The notes under the pieces are model-generated. The model made no database searches. It had not been told where the DNA came from and saw nothing but the letters and a program-made list of their open reading frames with translations. Positions 1 through 7,869 of a stretch of 11,079 nucleotides of DNA are shown one piece after another (the first letter of the stretch is position 1; each line of letters starts with the position of its first letter). Source of the stretch: Rhypophila decipiens (lineage: Eukaryota > Ascomycota > Sordariomycetes > Sordariales > Naviculisporaceae); NCBI GenBank assembly GCA_033297075.1, contig MU858432.1:1-11079 (forward strand). Reading direction: 5' to 3'. The position numbers and the translations under genes are program-made.

Positions 1-156
1 TCAATTCTCTTTCCCTTCCCCTCCTTAGAGTAGAATCTTCGTCGATAGCGCCCAATAGATGAGTTCCGCCGTCTGCATGAGCCTGGCCGTGACATGATAC
101 ATCACACGTTTTAATATTAGCTGTGACATCTGTATTCGTTCCTCAAGGCTCTTTAG

Positions 157-176
157 GCAAACCGCTTGCGGTTTGC
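157..176. repeat. Perfect short palindrome
   Basis: Arms GCAAACCGC (157-165) and GCGGTTTGC (168-176) are perfectly complementary, with a 2-nt TT centre. On the minus strand the hairpin is followed directly by CTAA. It could be a transposon-end hairpin, a protein-binding dyad or chance. It lies outside any supportable gene. Confidence 0.7.
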
Positions 177-603
177 GTCTCCTGTACCCCTCGAACTTGC
201 CCCACATTTAGTCCTGCTAAATTTGGCCCCCAGGCCGGCAAAAAAAAAACCCCTGACTTGGGCTTGGCCCTTGGGGAATGGGGAACGAAGGATCAGAGGG
301 CGCCAAGGAAAGAAAGAAGCTCACCCCCAACTTCTGCCTTTGATCGACCCAAAGTCACGTGCTTTGAGGAACGGAAGGTGCGATGAACGAAAGGCTCTTA
401 GAGGACGCGCAAAAAAAGCCCGACCCCTCAAAAAACCCACACTGTTTTTGGTCGTCAGAATTTTGGCCCCCAAATCGACGAAGAAAAGAAATTACCTGAT
501 TTGCCTTATTCCCATCCTGTTCCCTTCCTGTTCCCTTCTTGGCCCTCAGAAAGCAGTTCTCTTCCGCAACCCTTGATGATCCGACAATTCATATAAATGC
601 CCC

Positions 604-667
604 AGATTCGGTCAATCTGGATCTGGCGGAGGTCACGTGCTCGCCAGAAATTTTGGGGGCCCCAAAA
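604..667. repeat. Cluster of three adjacent dyads
   Basis: Three inverted repeats follow one another. AGATT/AATCT lies at 604-608 and 614-618. CTGGCG/CGCCAG lies at 623-628 and 642-647, with the palindrome CACGTG (634-639) in its loop. TTTTGGGG/CCCCAAAA lies at 651-658 and 660-667, with one central G. CACGTG is the classic binding core of bHLH regulators such as fungal Cbf1-type proteins. Whether it is used here cannot be told from the sequence. Confidence 0.5.
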
Positions 668-815
668 ACAAAGGCCTAGATTGGGCGGGGTTTACGGTAA
701 GTTGTCACTGATTACATTTGGTATTGCTGCGCCCGACTGTTCGTCACAAACTTCCAATTATTTTCACCTCCATCTACTGTCGTGTTTTCATCCATCTTTC
801 CAACTTCCAACTTTT

Positions 816-1136
816 TCACCAATTCCAGCTTTCTGCATCCCTAACGGTCGAATCGCTCAGCTCTTCCAGCCTCTTTTCAGCTGCTGCCATGTTCTCCGGC
901 ACGACGTTCCCGACGAAATCGCTTTCTCGTACCTTAGACAGGAGCTTGATGCCTTTCAACGTCCGGCATCGCGACAGCTGCACATACAAGCTGTAGGGGT
1001 CACACTGGCTCGCAACCGCTTCGTTGTCCACCATTGTTGTCCGCGTCCCGCGCAGCTCCAGCGCCACGAGGTCCAACGTCCTGCCTTGGACCTTGTAATT
1101 TGGACGAACCGAATGTAGGTAGCGTGCATAGGCCCT
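816..1136 (-). pseudogene. PIF1-like DNA helicase, C-terminal remnant
   Basis: This minus-strand frame encodes about 106 residues and is open from just after an in-frame TAA (1139-1137) to TGA (818-816). PIF1-family helicases unwind DNA 5' to 3'. The visible signature is the end of the helicase core. A YKVQGRTLD segment corresponds to the HKSQG-type motif. YVQLSRCRTLKGI corresponds to the YVALSR motif VI. LLSKVRESDFVGN and VPENM..AEKRLEELS follow, as is typical of the C-terminus of multi-copy fungal PIF1-like or Helitron-type helicases. The Walker A and B motifs and the rest of the core are absent. Upstream of 1139 the sequence turns into unrelated repeats, and there is no plausible start codon in the fragment. 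It is a 3' gene fossil. It could come from a Helitron RepHel gene or from a stand-alone PIF1 paralogue, and the fragment does not decide which. I am fairly sure of the family and sure that it is incomplete. Confidence 0.75.
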
Positions 1137-1240
1137 TTAGGCTCAGTGCCTCCGGGCGAAATAAATTCCATCCATCCAGCTCAGGCTTTTGACAACGGGA
1201 CGGACGATTAGGTAATAACTGCAGGGGGCTTTCAACGGCT

Positions 1241-1353
1241 TCAATCAACGTCAATTCAATCAATAATTACCTGCCGTTGACTCAATCAACTGCTGATATG
1301 CTTACGTAAAGCGTCAACTCCATCAACGTCGAGGTGATGTTGACGTTGATTGA
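1241..1353. repeat. 14-bp inverted repeat with internal dyad (TCAATCAACGTCAA)
   Basis: TCAATCAACGTCAA at 1241-1254 is repeated in inverted orientation at 1340-1353, with 85 bp between the arms. Related pieces (TCAATCAA, CTCAATCAAC, ATCAACGTC) recur through the interval, and ATCAACGTC/GACGTTGAT forms a tighter dyad around 1322-1350. The block lies between the helicase remnant and the HET gene, about 130 bp before the HET start codon. It could be a tiny terminal-inverted-repeat element, a relic of one, or a cluster of bZIP-like TGACGT sites upstream of HET. Confidence 0.6.
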
Positions 1354-1483
1354 TTGATGGCCCACCCTGGCTGTTGGACATGGCCACTGGTGAAGCGACC
1401 ACTTTACCCCGCCGAGACCCAACCTGGTTGCCTCCTGCCCAAGTGTTTCCTTCACCTCTTGACGCGATTGACCCGCGATCGAA

Positions 1484-2866
1484 ATGACGTTCGAATATCC
1501 ATCAGCTGCAAGCTCCGACGAGCTTCGGCTTCTGGAGCCGGTCTCCATCACGCACAGCAGCCTGCACTTTAACCTCATCAAGGTTCCTCGGACGGCCTCA
1601 CCAAAGTACACGGCCGTATCCTACACCTGGGGCGACGGCGAAGCATCCGAGATTATCTATCTGAACAACCGACAGTTTCGCGTGAGAGTCAACCTCTGGT
1701 CCTGTCTCCATTATGTAGGGCAACACGCGAAAAGCATCGGAGTCAGGCTCTGGGTGGACGCCATCTGCATCGACCAGAACAACACGGCCGAGAGGAACTC
1801 CCAGGTCCGCCGCATGGACGAGACCTACAAACAAGCGGCACACGTGTCTGTCTGGCTCGGCCTGCCAATCATTCCCGATTTTGTCTACGCCATGGTCCCT
1901 GATCACATGAAGCCTGTAAGAACTTATGAAGATAACGGTTTCACCTGGTATGACCACCTCGAGGACCTCGCCAACCGTCCATACTGGTCGCGCATCTGGG
2001 TGATTCAGGAATTCCTGCTGTGCGAGAGTATTGTTTTTTTCTGCGGTAATACCATGATGGACTGGATTTACTTTCGTGCCGTTCTCTGCATGGGGGCTGG
2101 TATCACAGAACATGAGTATGCCTTCTCCAGCTTCGGAACCCCCGACGCCGGTCCCGCCGTCAGCTCGGCCATCACATCGTTCACGGCCTTGCCGCTCGTC
2201 ATGGCAAGAAATTCGGGCGCATATCCTGAGCTGGCGCGGAGTTTCTATGAATTGCTGGTTATCTATCACCGGGCGGAATGCAAAGACCCAAGGGACAAGA
2301 TCTTTGGGCTATTGGGGCTACTGGCCCCCACCGAGAGGGGACTGTTGGAGAGGTTCTTCCCGGACTATAACCTGTCCGTGGACCATGTCCAGATCATTGC
2401 CTTGGCGCATCTATTGCAGACAAATATTCTGAAGACTACCCCCGAAATTACTACGGAATCCAATGAGCTCTTTCTCGGGCTCGGTGTCAAGTCGGGAGCC
2501 GCGGAAAGGAGAAGGCTTCTCCGGCTAGCTGGGGCTGAAGGATTCTCATTCGACTATCATGGAGAATATGCTCCTGGAGAGGCTGCACGGGATCTAACGA
2601 TATCCGAGTATCTCGATAGAGAGCGATTTCCCAAAGGTACAAGTAGGGACGATTATTATGATAACAAAGGAGCTGGATTGTTTCCTGCAATCGTGCCGGA
2701 TCCTGAAGCCATAGTGCCTCCCGGGTTCTGGGAAGCCATCAGGGAAATTGAAGAAGGCCCTCGACGTGGCAGAAGGCTTGGGTTTGCGGCCGGACTTATT
2801 CCGGTTGTGGCTGCAGTCGCTTTAGTCTGTTGGCGGTATGGTGTCCTGAGGCGTTCCGGTACTTGA
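1484..2866 (+). CDS. HET-domain (heterokaryon incompatibility) protein with C-terminal membrane segment
   Basis: The predicted protein is 460 aa with no visible intron. The N-terminal third carries the HET domain (PF06985): YTAVSYTWGD at residues 42-51, LWVDAICIDQNN at 89-100, VSVWLG at 121-126 and RPYWSRIWVIQEFLL at 165-179. A later conserved block, CKDPRDKIFGLLGL (266-279), is also usual in this family. HET proteins trigger or execute regulated cell death after fusion of incompatible hyphae. The fold is related to TIR domains. After a variable region the protein ends with a hydrophobic helix (about residues 432-449, GFAAGLIPVVAAVALVCW) followed by RYGVLRR, which suggests a tail-anchored membrane protein. 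No NACHT, ankyrin, WD40 or other sensor domain is fused. The first ATG of the frame fits the usual N-terminus (LRLLEP before the domain). The gene looks intact. Its specific partner or trigger is unknown. Confidence 0.9.
   Translation: MTFEYPSAASSDELRLLEPVSITHSSLHFNLIKVPRTASPKYTAVSYTWGDGEASEIIYLNNRQFRVRVNLWSCLHYVGQHAKSIGVRLWVDAICIDQNNTAERNSQVRRMDETYKQAAHVSVWLGLPIIPDFVYAMVPDHMKPVRTYEDNGFTWYDHLEDLANRPYWSRIWVIQEFLLCESIVFFCGNTMMDWIYFRAVLCMGAGITEHEYAFSSFGTPDAGPAVSSAITSFTALPLVMARNSGAYPELARSFYELLVIYHRAECKDPRDKIFGLLGLLAPTERGLLERFFPDYNLSVDHVQIIALAHLLQTNILKTTPEITTESNELFLGLGVKSGAAERRRLLRLAGAEGFSFDYHGEYAPGEAARDLTISEYLDRERFPKGTSRDDYYDNKGAGLFPAIVPDPEAIVPPGFWEAIREIEEGPRRGRRLGFAAGLIPVVAAVALVCWRYGVLRRSGT
2770..2835 (+). 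other. Predicted transmembrane segment of the HET protein
   Basis: Residues about 432-449 of the HET protein form an uninterrupted hydrophobic stretch flanked by RRGRR on the N-terminal side and RYGVLRR on the C-terminal side. Basic residues on both sides make the topology ambiguous. The position, about 11 residues from the C-terminus, is typical of tail anchors. Confidence 0.6.
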
Positions 2867-3477
2867 GTGAGCACCTTGGAGACAACATCATGAAACAGAC
2901 AGCCACTTTATTGTTTTCTCCTTCATGACTATTGAAAGCACTCGGGCTACACTTTGATTGTTTGTCTGAATTACCCGTTTCTAGTAAGCTCAACAACTCA
3001 AGAACACAGCATCTACCCAGGTGCCTCTTCTCACCTTAATCCACCCTCTTCAGATCAAAATCTTTCGGCCCAACATATGCCTGATATGTACTCCAATTCA
3101 AGCTTGCTGCCGAGCAACTTCAACACTATCTCGGTCTTTTCCAAATCACCCATGATAGACTTGACTTTTCCATCAGTTCTCGGGTTTCTGTATCCATTTC
3201 ATCGGGGTAGTACCGAGCAATGGCTTGGTAATGGTCCAAGACGACTCTCAGTACCTGGTAGTTGAAGGGTCTGGATGTCTTTTACGCCGAATTCGTGTTA
3301 CCGCTTAGGCACCGAAGTTCACTTGAGCTTGTCGGTGTAGAGGTGGTTATGTGGGCTTGGTATGGACTGTTGTTTGCGTATCTGCTTTCCTTTGCCTGCG
3401 AGAGTGGGTAGGAGGCGGGTATGTGGATGATATGAAAACAAGACGTGTTTGAGCGGCGAGGTCCCACCACCTTGCTG
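2867..3477. other. Intergenic stretch downstream of the HET gene
   Basis: I see no supportable gene. Short open frames occur on both strands but lack recognisable domains. The first part is presumably the HET 3' untranslated region. Confidence 0.4.
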
Positions 3478-4278
3478 TCAGACAATCTTGGTATCGAGAT
3501 TCCACATGGTGGTTATATCGCTTGGTTTATAAATTTCGAGTTTCGGTGTTTGGTGTTTATTTCTTTCTTGCGTGGGCGGAGGTACTGTGTCAGACCGCAA
3601 AGTACCCATCCAGTCTTTTGCCGTCAGGCAGAAGTCGGACCGGTATGGTTCACATGCCATCTCTGGGAAAGAGGTGGATACAGGGAGAGTATGGGCAGAG
3701 GCAAGTCCTACGCTTTCTGCATGGTTGTTGATATCGGGGGGTAGTTTGACCTTTTTTTTGTTTTTGCTTCTTTTGACATTTGCCTTGCGCTTTGATGCGA
3801 GCCACCTTGTCTTTTTTGGCCTTTTCGAATCTTTTCGTTTTCTGCCCTCCCTTTTGTTTTGGTTTTTTTCTGTTGTTGGATTTGTTGATTCTCTAGTAGG
3901 CTTTACTCGCTGGTTTGTCTGGCAGTCAGGTCTACCTCCTTTTTGTCCTATTCTCGTTTTGTCATTAATGGCATGGGAGAGAGGACTTCAGGGAGCAGAA
4001 GATTGGCAATGAAGATTACAGTTTGCCTCTTTTTTCTTTTCTCATTTCTTTTGTCTGTTCACTGGTCTTGGTAGGCTTGGATTTCTGCCCTCGCTTCCCT
4101 CTTGTGTGGGTATGATCTGACGGTTTTTTTCCGGGGTCATGGTCTGCGAGGAGGAGCAGGACGCGAGGTCCGAGTCGACGAGGACTGGTGGCGGCGAGGG
4201 ATGGTAGATGTTAATACAATGTTTATTTTGAGACTTTCTTTTGACCTTGCTAGGTGATGCTCGTGATTGGATTGACAT
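3478..4278 (-). pseudogene. Unrecognised Lys-rich reading frame with two in-frame TGA codons
   Basis: One minus-strand frame runs from an ATG at 4278 to a TGA at 3480-3478. Over about 266 codons it has only two internal stops, TGA at 4044-4042 and TGA at 3990-3988. It begins MSIQSRASPSKVKRKSQNK. The middle is very rich in Lys and Arg (EKNQNKREGRKRKDSKRPKK and similar), like a nuclear or nucleolar tail. The last 60 or so residues are more mixed in composition. I recognise no domain. A spliced gene could skip both stops, but I found no donor-acceptor pair that keeps the frame. A strong caution is that this strand is purine-rich, which lowers the chance of stop codons without any coding. It could be a decayed gene or purely a compositional effect. 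Confidence 0.2.
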
Positions 4279-4823
4279 GTTATTCTTTTTTTTACGCCTG
4301 CCAGATCAGTTATAATGATCCTCCCGCTCTTATTGACACTTGTCGCCGATGACCCCAGGCAAGCCCGACGGCACTGCAGGCAGCATCTTTATATGTCACG
4401 AACAAAATATTGTAAGAATTTGCGTCTTGGACCCTTTGCCGATTATCGCCGTGGGGTACTCAATGGGACATCTGTCTACCAGATAATTGTCATATTTCGA
4501 CACATGATCAACTCGTATGATTTGGATGTTGAAGAGCAGATAAAGAATTGGCTATTGACTGTTCACACATATCTATACTATATACGATGCACTGTAGTAA
4601 CCTTTTGCTTCATTAACAAGTCCCTTCTATTTACCGTTTCTCACCCAATGCCGTTATGTCCCATATTGACAATTGATATCCTTGTAAAACTTTTTACTCT
4701 ACAGGAGCGTTCCTGTTCAATACCTCTATTCCCCTGCAACGTAGCTCTTTGAAACTTTCAAGTTGAAATAATACGCTGTACCTGAACTTCTTCAGGGATT
4801 GAAGTACTACTTAGTATCGACAC
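4279..4823. other. AT-rich intergenic stretch between HET and kinase genes
   Basis: The sequence is noticeably AT-rich (around 4380-4760 especially). A 145-codon plus-strand frame starting at 4315 has no recognisable motif and unconvincing composition. I see no RNA gene. The right end is the 3' flank of the kinase gene. Confidence 0.4.
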
Positions 4824-6035
4824 CTACAACCCAATGGAACCGAATCTCTCCTCCAAGGCCGGGTCACTCGACGGCCCAGCAGCTTCGTCGTCGCTTGCGT
4901 AATCGAGATATTCGTCCTCCTCATCAAGATGGTCAAGCCAATAGGCCATGACGTATTGGCTAGGTGGGTTTGGTATGTATACTTTGGGGAATGTGAATTT
5001 ACCTGACTGCGGAAGAACGTGATGTAACGATTAGCATATGGGTCCAAAGAAAATCGGGCGAGAAATGGAAAGAAAGGAGTCAGTCCCCTAACAACGTTAA
5101 CCTCAGCCGGATTTTTACATACCGCCAACATACCAACTCCGAAAATGGTACATCAAAAACAACTCGCGCGGATGCTGATCCAAAAACCGACAGACATAGT
5201 TACCCCAGTCGGTATACCACCGCTCCTCGCACATGGCAAGCAGATACTCGTAATACGGCGGGTAAAACCCGCTCTTTTCCCAGTCCAGCAGCACCACCTT
5301 GTTATCGCCTTCTCTCATCATGATATTCTCCATGTGAATATCGGCATGGGTAAACACAGCCTGGTCCCCCCCGCTGGTGCTGTCCAACAGGTTGTGGTAT
5401 ATATTCGTGATCCACTTGTAACAATCCTCCTTCATGGGGTTTTCTTTCTGCGCAGCCCTGCACATGGCCTCGACCCAGTCGTGTCCCGTCTTCATCTCCT
5501 TGCCGTCAAGCCCAGTCACTGGAAACCCAAAAGACATTCTGTTCCAGGGGTTCTCGCCCTTGAGACCGCCTAGATGGCCGGGAGAGGGGGTTTTGCGGAG
5601 CTGGTCGAGACCTTTCCTGAGCTGGGAGGCCACTGAATCCTTGGCCTCTTTATCGAGCTTGTTCCAGACCATGGAGAGCGCCGGGCCGTGGATGTACTCC
5701 ATTACGAGGTAGGTCTTCTTTGTATCGGTATCGTGGAAGGCTGCGTATAGAATCGGGACAATGAGGTCACTATGCTTGCGGGCAAAGAGCATGTTGTCGC
5801 CCTCGGCGAATTTGATCCCCCTGCCGACTTTGACGACGAAATGCGGTTTGACGAGGCGGACCTGTGTTTCTGTGAATCGTCGGGGAATGGCTGTTGAAGC
5901 CTCGATTTGAGCGATTGTCGGCAGCGGGGCGGGGAGCTCCTTCTCGGGAGCGCGATATACGAATTCGAGCATGCTGAAAAGGTTTGAGTGAGTGGTTTCG
6001 ATATTAGAATGATCGAGTTTAGAGCACCAAGGCAA
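4824..6035 (-). CDS. Aminoglycoside-phosphotransferase-like (APH, PF01636) small-molecule kinase family protein, two exons
   Basis: Exon 1 is 6035-5123 and exon 2 is 5002-4824, joined by a 120-nt intron, giving 363 aa. APH-fold kinases transfer phosphate from ATP to small molecules. In fungi the substrate is usually unknown and antibiotic resistance is not implied. Visible motifs are the ATP-binding strand HFVVKVGRG with Lys69, the hinge-like LVMEYIHGP (110-118), the catalytic loop FTHADIHMENIMM (228-240; His230, Asp232, Asn237) and the metal-binding VLLDWEKSGF (248-257; Asp251). The tail from exon 2 begins KFTFPKVYIPNPPSQYVMAY and ends in an acidic stretch (DHLDEEDEYLDYASDDEAAG). The splice restores a continuous protein-like frame, whereas without splicing translation stops at residue 306. 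The start at 6035 is preceded by a good TATA box. The Met at residue 22 is an alternative start, with an intron-like CTAAT...TTTTCAG just before it. All key catalytic residues are present, so the gene looks functional. Confidence 0.85.
5003..5122 (-). other. Spliceosomal intron of the APH-like kinase gene
   Basis: The donor is GTATGT (from 5122), the branch site GCTAAT is about 30 nt before the acceptor, and the acceptor is TCAG ending at 5003. The intron is phase 1. A competing acceptor CAG lies 4 nt earlier, but using it gives an immediate stop. Using the TCAG acceptor opens a 59-codon continuation. Confidence 0.8.
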
Positions 6036-6107
6036 ACGATGTATGTAATCGCTGGTAGTTGGATTTGTGTTGGTCTGTGCAAGTCTAGAGCAGGGGTTCC
6101 TTTACAT

Positions 6108-6115
6108 CTTTTATA
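6108..6115 (-). promoter_or_regulatory. TATA box of the APH-like kinase gene
   Basis: TATAAAAG reads on the minus strand about 75 nt upstream of the ATG at 6035. The distance fits a transcription start some 30 nt downstream and a short leader. Confidence 0.5.
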
Positions 6116-6594
6116 ATTTCGGGCAAAGAGTTACCAACAAAGCCAGGCATTCCTCGAGTCCCGTGCCGCACTCGCGATCTTGGTAATGCAACTCAAGCTT
6201 TGTTCGGCAGCATTATCCTATGACAATATCGGGGATAAAGAATATCTTGCCGTCTTTATTATGTAAGCCGGGGCCTAATTTTATCCAGACTTTTTCTGGC
6301 CCTGTTGTGGATGGCAAAAGATGGTGAGTTTGTGATAAATGTGGTTATGATATCAGAAGGGGCAGTCTTGCTCAACTCTTCCTCGGGCCAAAGAGAACGA
6401 AAAGAACGACCTAGGGAGGAGTGGATGACGTATTGGAGCAGGTAAAGGCAGCAGCATGGGCGAATAGTGAGTTGATCCGAGGCGGGTACGGTGTTGAAAG
6501 AAGGGGAGGGGAATAAACAATTCTTGCAAAAGTAAGGGGAAATAAAATAAATAAAATAAAATAGAGAAAGAAAGAAAAGGGGATAGGGGATGTA
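6116..6594. other. Intergenic stretch upstream of the kinase gene
   Basis: No gene is supportable here. There is an A-rich low-complexity run at about 6536-6580 (repeats of AATAAA and GAAA) on the plus strand. Confidence 0.4.
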
Positions 6595-6988
6595 TTACGT
6601 GTACGCTGTGTCGGGCTGTGTTCTTTCGTTATTCGCTTCGTAAATGCTGTTCCTTCCGTCTCCTCATCCACATCCACCCCGTCACCAACTAATTGCTGCA
6701 CTGCTGCAATCCGGGGTTCTTTGTCTCTGTGTTGCTCCACCATTGTAGCCATGCGATTACCGTAGATTGCTTGATTTATCGGTTGTTCGTCAAAGGTTTC
6801 GAGGGATTTGGATTTGTGAGTCTCCGAAGCAATATATCGGGGACCTGGTCGTTGTTTCGTCCTAGCTCATCGAGGAGCCAATCTTGAACAAAGGAATGTT
6901 TTGGATCGTTCTGATGAGGGATGTTTGGAAATTCTGCAGGTTTTCCGTTTTGCGTGTTCGCCGTCGACCGTGGTTGTACGTCCGCCAT
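6595..6988 (-). pseudogene. Small unrecognised gene with an apparent frame shift
   Basis: From the ATG at 6988 the minus strand encodes a hydrophilic, protein-like segment starting MADVQPRSTANTQNG and continuing through SFVQDWLLDELGRNNDQVPD and RRLTNPNPSKPLT before a stop at 6778-6776. Right where that frame fades, a frame shifted by +2/-1 becomes protein-like: ETFDEQPINQAIYGNRMATM, then EPRIAAVQQLVGDGVDVDEE, then TEGTAFTKRI. Together these read like one globular protein of about 120 residues. No GT-AG intron between them explains the shift, so it looks like a 1- or 2-base indel around 6780-6800. That could be real decay or a base error. I do not recognise the family. Beyond about 6600 the sequence is pyrimidine-rich on this strand and may be an intron or 3' flank. 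Confidence 0.4.
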
Positions 6989-7560
6989 TGGTGATTTTCC
7001 TGTTGAGGAGGCCAGCTAAAGAAAGTTGATGTGGGACTGCGAGCAATATGAGCAGACCGCGGGCTGTATCTACTCATCTATAGAATACGAGAGCCCGTAT
7101 ATAACGCTATTACATTTCTTTTTGGTATTAGAAGCCATCACACTTTTGGTCCGAAAAGTATTGATCACAGGCACTAGCCAAAAGACTGTTTAGTTTGGAC
7201 CCGACAGTCTGGTAATGCCTCTCTCTGACCTCACCGCTATCTCGGGCACTGGCAGGCATAAAAGTGTGCCTCGGGTGGATGGCGACGAATCAGCATATTT
7301 CGGCAGAGACCTCGGACTTTACGAAGGTTTCGATGATCTGGGCAGAGAACGGCTGATGCGATTGTTTGGGTTCGAAAGTGTGACGATTGGACGGTTGTTG
7401 GGATCTTTAACAGCGAACTGTTTCTGACAAGCCTCAGACTATGTGTATTTCTTTCCAGAAAAGACGTACTGAAAGGGCAAGAAAAAAAGAAACTCGGTTG
7501 CGAGGAACCCAAAGGAATTTAGGAGAGCAAGTTCTAGGCAGTTCTAACAGATTGTTAACC
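6989..7560. other. Intergenic stretch with a weak plus-strand frame
   Basis: A TATATAA-like sequence at about 7097-7103 precedes a 70-codon plus-strand frame from ATG 7215 to 7427 (MPLSDLTAISGTG...). It has no recognisable motif. I regard it as unproven. An inverted repeat ATACG/CGTAT lies near 7086-7101. Confidence 0.25.
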
Positions 7561-7869
7561 TTAATACGCACACTTGGCGGAAGGTGTGAAAGAGCATCCT
7601 CCCAAAGAATGCGTGGCCGGTGTACACCAAGCTAGGCAGGCAACATTATTCACACAACAGGGACAGGCCAAGACACAACCAGGAAAACGGAACATAAGTT
7701 TCCCAACATTGACGACCTCCGGCCACGAGAAGCGGAGGTGTGACGATGATAATATTATTTGCTTTTGCCATGAAGTTCTGGACTTCCCATGTTTCGGTCC
7801 CAAATGGTGTAGCTTGAGAAGATCGGTAAAGAGCTCAGCCGACACCAGGAAGCCGTTTGCAGAAGCCAT
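7561..7869 (-). pseudogene. Possible 5' fragment of an unrecognised gene
   Basis: The ATG at 7869 has a good fungal start context (CAAAAATGGC), and a CCATAAAAAC TATA-like sequence lies about 45 nt upstream. The first 30 or so codons (MASANGFLVSAELFTDLLKL, then HHLGPKHGKS) have codon use like real fungal genes, with C or G often in third position. After that the frame loses this character and ends without a domain. It could be the first exon of a truncated gene. I recognise no family. Confidence 0.25.

Larger units (their letters stand above)
1..815. other. Gene-free stretch with palindromes and repeated short motifs
   Basis: No reading frame here looks like a protein. The open frames are short and overlap on both strands. 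What stands out is structure. There is a perfect 9-bp-arm palindrome at 157-176, a small stem at 206-222, and three related GC-box-like motifs of the form AATTTGGCCCC or AATTTTGGGGGCCCC near 219, 459 and 650. A shared 10-mer, GTCACGTGCT, occurs at 354-363 and 632-641. The stretch lies downstream of the 3' end of the helicase remnant, so it may be the trailing part of a decayed element, but that is inference. Confidence 0.5.

Noticed and set aside
1598..2269. A 223-codon minus-strand frame opposite the HET gene
   Set aside because: It lies entirely antisense to the conserved HET domain and has no motif of its own.
3572..4012. Plus-strand frame encoding a very hydrophobic, Phe- and Leu-rich peptide
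   Set aside because: It is the opposite strand of the purine-rich Lys-rich frame. The hydrophobicity comes from T-rich sequence, not from a recognisable membrane protein.
5003..5011. 4-nt microexon (TCAG) between two introns in the kinase gene
   Set aside because: It keeps frame but needs a 40-odd-nt second intron. Using the TCAG as acceptor gives one normal intron and a longer, better protein continuation.
5145..5712. Plus-strand frames opposite the APH-like kinase
   Set aside because: They are antisense shadows of a gene with clear catalytic motifs on the minus strand.
7365..7380. GGTTCGAAA resembling a tRNA T-arm
   Set aside because: No acceptor stem, D-arm or anticodon arm can be folded around it.
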